The notes under the pieces were generated by a model, which saw only the letters and a list, made by a program, of their open reading frames with translations, had not been told where the DNA came from and made no database searches. DNA of 64,000 nucleotides from Paenibacillus brevis (GTDB taxonomy: Bacteria; Bacillota; Bacilli; Paenibacillales; Paenibacillaceae): contig NZ_JAHLQJ010000015.1 in NCBI RefSeq assembly GCF_018919145.1, positions 1 to 64,000 of the forward strand. The letters are read 5' to 3'. The position numbers and the translations under genes are program-made. Shown piece by piece: positions 60,882 to 64,000 of this stretch. Positions within the stretch are counted from its first letter, which is position 1, and every line of letters starts with the position of its first letter.

Positions 60882-61595
60882 ATGCAAGACGTTTTGCTGG
60901 ATGTAGTGATCGAAGAAGCCGGGTATGAACCCGGAAATCCGAAGGTCGGGCAGCTCTTATTCCAGGTTAGATCCGGTAGTCTAACGGGGCTGATCGGTCC
61001 GAACGGAGCCGGCAAGAGTACGACGATCAAGGCGGTCCTGGGATTGCTGCCCGAAGTAAAGGGGAGCATCGTTTTTTCGGAAAGAAACGGACGCAGCGGA
61101 ACCTATGCTTATATCCCGGAACAGCCGGTTTACTATGATACCTTGACCCTTTGGGAGCATTTGTCTCTCGCAGCCGCGGTATATGAAATGGATGAGAGGG
61201 AGCTGGAGTCTGCCGGGAACCGCCTGCTGGAGAAATTTCGAATGAGCGATGCGCGGGACTTGCTGCCCGGGGGGTTCTCCAAAGGAATGAAGCAGAAGAT
61301 GATGCTGATGATCGGGTTTCTGCGCAAGCCTGATGTGTATATCGTAGATGAGCCCTTCGTCGGCCTGGATCCGCGGGCTACGCATGATTTCCTGGAATTG
61401 CTGGAGGAGGAGCGTGACCGCGGAGCCGGTATTCTATTATGCACGCATGTTCTGGATACGGCAGAGCGAATCTGCAGCGACTTTCTGATGATCTCGGAAG
61501 GCTCGCTCGCGGCATCAGGGACGATGGAGGAGATCGCTTTGAAGGCGGGGATGCCGGGAGGCACGCTGTTCGAGTGTTTCAACAGATTGACATGA
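60882..61595 (+). CDS. ABC transporter ATP-binding protein (EcsA-like)
   Basis: A 237-aa ATPase. Walker A is LIGPNGAGKSTT near residue 45, Walker B is VYIVDEPFVGLD, the signature is degenerate (FSKGMKQKMM, as in EcsA/Bcr-type ATPases). Arrangement with a large membrane partner in a four-base overlap matches the ecsAB genes, linked in Bacillus to secretion and protease control. Start ATG at 60882 after GTTGGTTG-type weak site. Confidence 0.82.
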   Translation: MQDVLLDVVIEEAGYEPGNPKVGQLLFQVRSGSLTGLIGPNGAGKSTTIKAVLGLLPEVKGSIVFSERNGRSGTYAYIPEQPVYYDTLTLWEHLSLAAAVYEMDERELESAGNRLLEKFRMSDARDLLPGGFSKGMKQKMMLMIGFLRKPDVYIVDEPFVGLDPRATHDFLELLEEERDRGAGILLCTHVLDTAERICSDFLMISEGSLAASGTMEEIALKAGMPGGTLFECFNRLT

Positions 61596-62869
61596 ACAGA
61601 TTGACTTCTGCCGTGACGGTTCCACGATTATTTTGGAGAAGATGGCTCGATCATGTAAGGCAGCAGGCATCCGTATTGCATGCTGTCATAGATGCGGTCG
61701 TCTTTCTATATATCGGAATTCCCGCAGTTCTCCTGCTCGGAAGAGCTTATATCGGCCTATGGCGGGAAGCCTTGCCGGAATGGATCCTGCAATTGCCTGC
61801 GGCGGCAGTGCCGGGCCTTCTGCTTCTTTTGCTGCATTATTCGAAAGGACTCATCCTGTTCATAGAGCCTGCGGACAGCTTGTTCCTAAGGCAGGAACGG
61901 CGCTGGATGCGCGGTCTGATAATGAGGGCAGTCATTGCGGGGAGCTTAGCGTCCTATGTGAAATTAACCGTGATCGTCTTGTTGCTGGCACCCATTCTGG
62001 TACGAGGCTTTTCTATGGAATGGGGAGAGCTGTCGCAGATGCTGGCGGGATTATGCGCCTTCCAGACCGCAGCCAATCTGACGGACCATCTCATTCGGGT
62101 GAAGCATGCGCGCTGGAAGCGGTGGATCTGGATTTCCTTATCGGGATTGACGGTAACCGCTGCGTTCCTGGCATGGTATTTTCTGACGGACTGGGGACAA
62201 GGCTTGTCCTGGCTGATCCCTCTGGGATGTCTTGGACTTTCCGCCGTTCTGGCTATCCTTCGTCTTCGTCTGCGGGGCAGGCTGGAGTCCGAGCTGCGTG
62301 AGGAGCTTCGCGGGAGAACCCGGTTGACGGCGCTGCTGATGTCCCAATCTATACCTCCCCCGAAGCCGGAGCGCTCTCGGCCATGGCTATTCCGCGGCAG
62401 CCGAAGATTGCTGCGTTCCTCGCTGCCGGGTGACCGTGCGGCGGAGCTGGCGGCTAAATCGTTCTTCCGGGGCCAGGAGCTACGAACCTATGCCGGATTT
62501 ACTTTGCTGGGCTGTGCGGCTGTAATTTTTCCGCCATTTCCGGTTAATCTGATCGTGTATCTAGGCCTGGTGCTGCTGCTGTCGCATGGAGTGAACGAGT
62601 CAAGGAAGTTCTTCTTCCGCAGCTCGCTTATGGGGATATTGTGCGGGGCAAGGGAGGCGGAAGCAGCCTCCTCCGCCAGAACGATGAAGATGCTGCTCTT
62701 TCCGGCCCTTATGCTGATGACCTGTTCCTTTTTCTTCTCCATCACTCATGCCTGGTGGGGAATCCTGCCCGGGATGGCGGCTGGGTATGCTGTGTCCTTG
62801 GTGGCAGGGAGCGTGGCTCCTGTCCTCTTCTCAACCGGTTTTCGCCGCATGAGCAAGCCTGGGTCTTAA
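61592..62869 (+). CDS. EcsB-like ABC transporter membrane protein
   Basis: A 425-aa polytopic protein with about eight helices. The N-terminal FWRRWLDHVRQQASVLHAVI and the central Arg-rich cytoplasmic loops match EcsB/DUF2200-like permeases. The start, ATG at 61592, overlaps the ATPase stop by four bases, so translation is coupled. Ecs systems affect protein secretion, competence and intramembrane proteolysis. Distance from the next gene (110 bases) and its separate promoter suggest the end of the unit. Confidence 0.78.
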   Translation: MNRLTSAVTVPRLFWRRWLDHVRQQASVLHAVIDAVVFLYIGIPAVLLLGRAYIGLWREALPEWILQLPAAAVPGLLLLLLHYSKGLILFIEPADSLFLRQERRWMRGLIMRAVIAGSLASYVKLTVIVLLLAPILVRGFSMEWGELSQMLAGLCAFQTAANLTDHLIRVKHARWKRWIWISLSGLTVTAAFLAWYFLTDWGQGLSWLIPLGCLGLSAVLAILRLRLRGRLESELREELRGRTRLTALLMSQSIPPPKPERSRPWLFRGSRRLLRSSLPGDRAAELAAKSFFRGQELRTYAGFTLLGCAAVIFPPFPVNLIVYLGLVLLLSHGVNESRKFFFRSSLMGILCGAREAEAASSARTMKMLLFPALMLMTCSFFFSITHAWWGILPGMAAGYAVSLVAGSVAPVLFSTGFRRMSKPGS

Positions 62870-62924
62870 TCATCCGTACCCTGTGCGGTTCCCTACATCC
62901 GAAATATATTAAATAAAATTTCCT

Positions 62925-62956
62925 GTTGACTTTAACGTCGCGTCAACCTGCATTCT
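62925..62956 (+). promoter_or_regulatory. MerR-type promoter/operator
   Basis: TTGACT (62926-62931) and CATTCT (62951-62956) are separated by 19 bp, the over-long spacer used by MerR-type activators. The inverted repeat GTTGAC-N11-GTCAAC (62925-62947) covers the -35 and part of the spacer. It is directly before the MerR-family gene, implying autoregulation. Confidence 0.65.
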
Positions 62957-62978
62957 TATCTTGAAAGGGGGGATAGTC

Positions 62979-63974
62979 ATGAAGCTGCAAACCATTAGTC
63001 AAGTATCCAAATATTTTTCGATTTCAACCCGGACACTCAGATATTACGAACAAATCGGGTTGATAACGCCTCTGAAAAAAGAAGATTTTGCTTATCGCGT
63101 ATATGATATCGAAACCATCACACGGTTGCGTCAGATCATTATTCTACGCAAACTGAGGATCCCGCTTAAACAGATTGCCGAGATTCTGCAAAGTGCGGAT
63201 GCGCGTATTGCTATTGAAGCTTTTGAGCGTAACCTTGGCGAAATAGAGGATGAAATTACCGCGCTCTCCACTATCCGCAGCGTTATTAAAGCCTTTATCG
63301 AACACCTGAATCTTGGAAGCGCAATATTCGCACTGCCGGATGATGAAGGCCTATTAGAAATCGTAGATTCATTGACTGTCTCCAAGATTAATTTCAAGGA
63401 GGAAAAGTCAATGGAGCAACTTAATGAAGCAAGTGAGAAGCTTAGTAAACTTGAGGACAAAGATGTACGGATTGTGTACCTTCCGCCGATGACCGTCGCT
63501 GCCGCTTACGCATCAGGAGAAGGCTGCGAGGGTAAAGCGGGTGACATGATAACGAAATTTGTACAAGAAAGCGGATTACTGAAAATCAAACCGGATGCCC
63601 GGAGTTTTGGCTTTGACTGCTCCAAGGGGGCAGCAGTGCTCGGAGAACCTTCTCATGTATATGAGATGTGGGTGTCCATTCCAGACCACTTAGAGATACC
63701 CGCGCCTTTAGTAAAACGAACCTTTGACGGCGGGTTATATGCCGCACATGTGCTGAGGGCATGGGATTTCGAGGATTGGCGTTTATTAAGAGAATGGGTT
63801 AACGCAAGCGATAAATATGATAATGACTGGGGATCTCCACGCTGGATATCGCCGGAAACGGTCGCCGGGCAAGGATTTGAAGAGACGTTGAATTTCTATA
63901 ATTTTGTACAAAAAGGCGGAAAAATGGAAGATTTACAGCTTGATTTATTGTTTCCTATTAAGGAGAAGGGCTAA
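62979..63974 (+). CDS. MerR family regulator with GyrI-like effector-binding domain
   Basis: A 331-aa regulator. The N-terminal MerR domain (TISQVSKYFSISTRTLRYYE, about 4-75) and dimerisation helix are followed by a C-terminal GyrI-like/AraC effector-binding domain (about 150-330) of the drug-sensing type. The start is the ATG at 62979 after AAAGGGGGG; an in-frame TTG upstream includes that site. It is likely to sense a small lipophilic compound and to activate itself and neighbours; the gene that follows begins before the window ends. Confidence 0.88.
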   Translation: MKLQTISQVSKYFSISTRTLRYYEQIGLITPLKKEDFAYRVYDIETITRLRQIIILRKLRIPLKQIAEILQSADARIAIEAFERNLGEIEDEITALSTIRSVIKAFIEHLNLGSAIFALPDDEGLLEIVDSLTVSKINFKEEKSMEQLNEASEKLSKLEDKDVRIVYLPPMTVAAAYASGEGCEGKAGDMITKFVQESGLLKIKPDARSFGFDCSKGAAVLGEPSHVYEMWVSIPDHLEIPAPLVKRTFDGGLYAAHVLRAWDFEDWRLLREWVNASDKYDNDWGSPRWISPETVAGQGFEETLNFYNFVQKGGKMEDLQLDLLFPIKEKG

Positions 63975-63981
63975 GAATAAG

Positions 63982-64000
63982 ATGGAAGATATTAAAATCG
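63982..64000 (+). CDS. Start of a further gene, cut off by the window end
   Basis: An ATG at 63982 follows AGGAGAAGGG by 11 bases and opens a frame reading MEDIKI that runs off the window. It may be the target gene of the MerR-type regulator. Only seven codons are visible, so no product can be given. Confidence 0.35.

Overview
The window is chromosomal DNA from a Gram-positive, endospore-forming member of the Bacillales, most probably a Paenibacillus or close relative. The evidence is a roughly 50% GC composition, strong AGGAGG ribosome-binding sites with many TTG and GTG starts, a Spo0E-family phosphatase, a lipoteichoic acid synthase, secreted copper-amine-oxidase-N (stalk) domains, a caa3 oxidase cluster and a guanine riboswitch. 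The species cannot be named from this sequence. No rRNA, tRNA, prophage, CRISPR array or transposase gene was recognised.

Positions 1-5520 hold the most unusual group. On the minus strand lie a two-domain FMN-binding lipoprotein, a type II NADH dehydrogenase fused to a membrane domain, a short HepS-like protein and a HepT-like polyprenyl diphosphate synthase. This set resembles the flavin-based extracellular electron transfer (EET) locus of Listeria (PplA, Ndh2, DmkB). Upstream is a TGTGA-N6-TCACT site that falls at -41.5 from a predicted extended -10 promoter, the position for activation by an Fnr-type regulator. Positions 5800-9500 carry an HD-GYP protein, a five-TM histidine kinase and RidA. 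Positions 9594-13612 hold a SNF2 helicase translationally coupled to a very GC-rich SWIM protein.

Positions 13900-21200 are housekeeping and small unknown genes: zinc-ribbon proteins, a guanine-riboswitch-controlled xpt-pbuX operon, a serine hydrolase and a second methionine aminopeptidase. Positions 21400-27150 form a complete caa3 cytochrome oxidase operon (ctaCDEFG plus a DUF420 gene), with cre-like and ResD-like boxes before it. Positions 27440-31850 form an ABC-2 transporter operon with its own YtrA-type GntR repressor and matching operator. A TraB/GumN protein and a low-molecular-weight phosphatase follow. Positions 33657-37400 hold a LacI repressor with three operator copies facing a cellobiose 2-epimerase and a GH130 phosphorylase, which together suit phosphorolysis of beta-1,4-mannobiose.

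Positions 37500-51500 are mixed: rhodanese, NAGPA-type glycosidase, AIM24, DegV, AraC regulator, MATE pump, LtaS, a MutS2 paralogue lacking Smr behind a structured leader with tandem terminators, fRMsr, Spo0E and a hydrolase. Positions 52600-56240 carry an ECF transporter module (T, S and fused A units) with a strong promoter/operator between T and S that resembles a BirA site. The right end has two MFS pumps, a MarR regulator, an EcsAB-like ABC pair and an autoregulated MerR/GyrI-like regulator.

Several families of short palindromic repeats are scattered through the intergenic DNA. Family A has ATATAAGTTGAAC ends, family B has GTTCAAAAA ends, and family C is a hairpin followed by 51-bp GCATTAAAATTGC units. 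Some copies sit inside operons or supply a neighbour's stop codon. They look like MITE-like or structured-RNA elements and are among the less explained features of the window.
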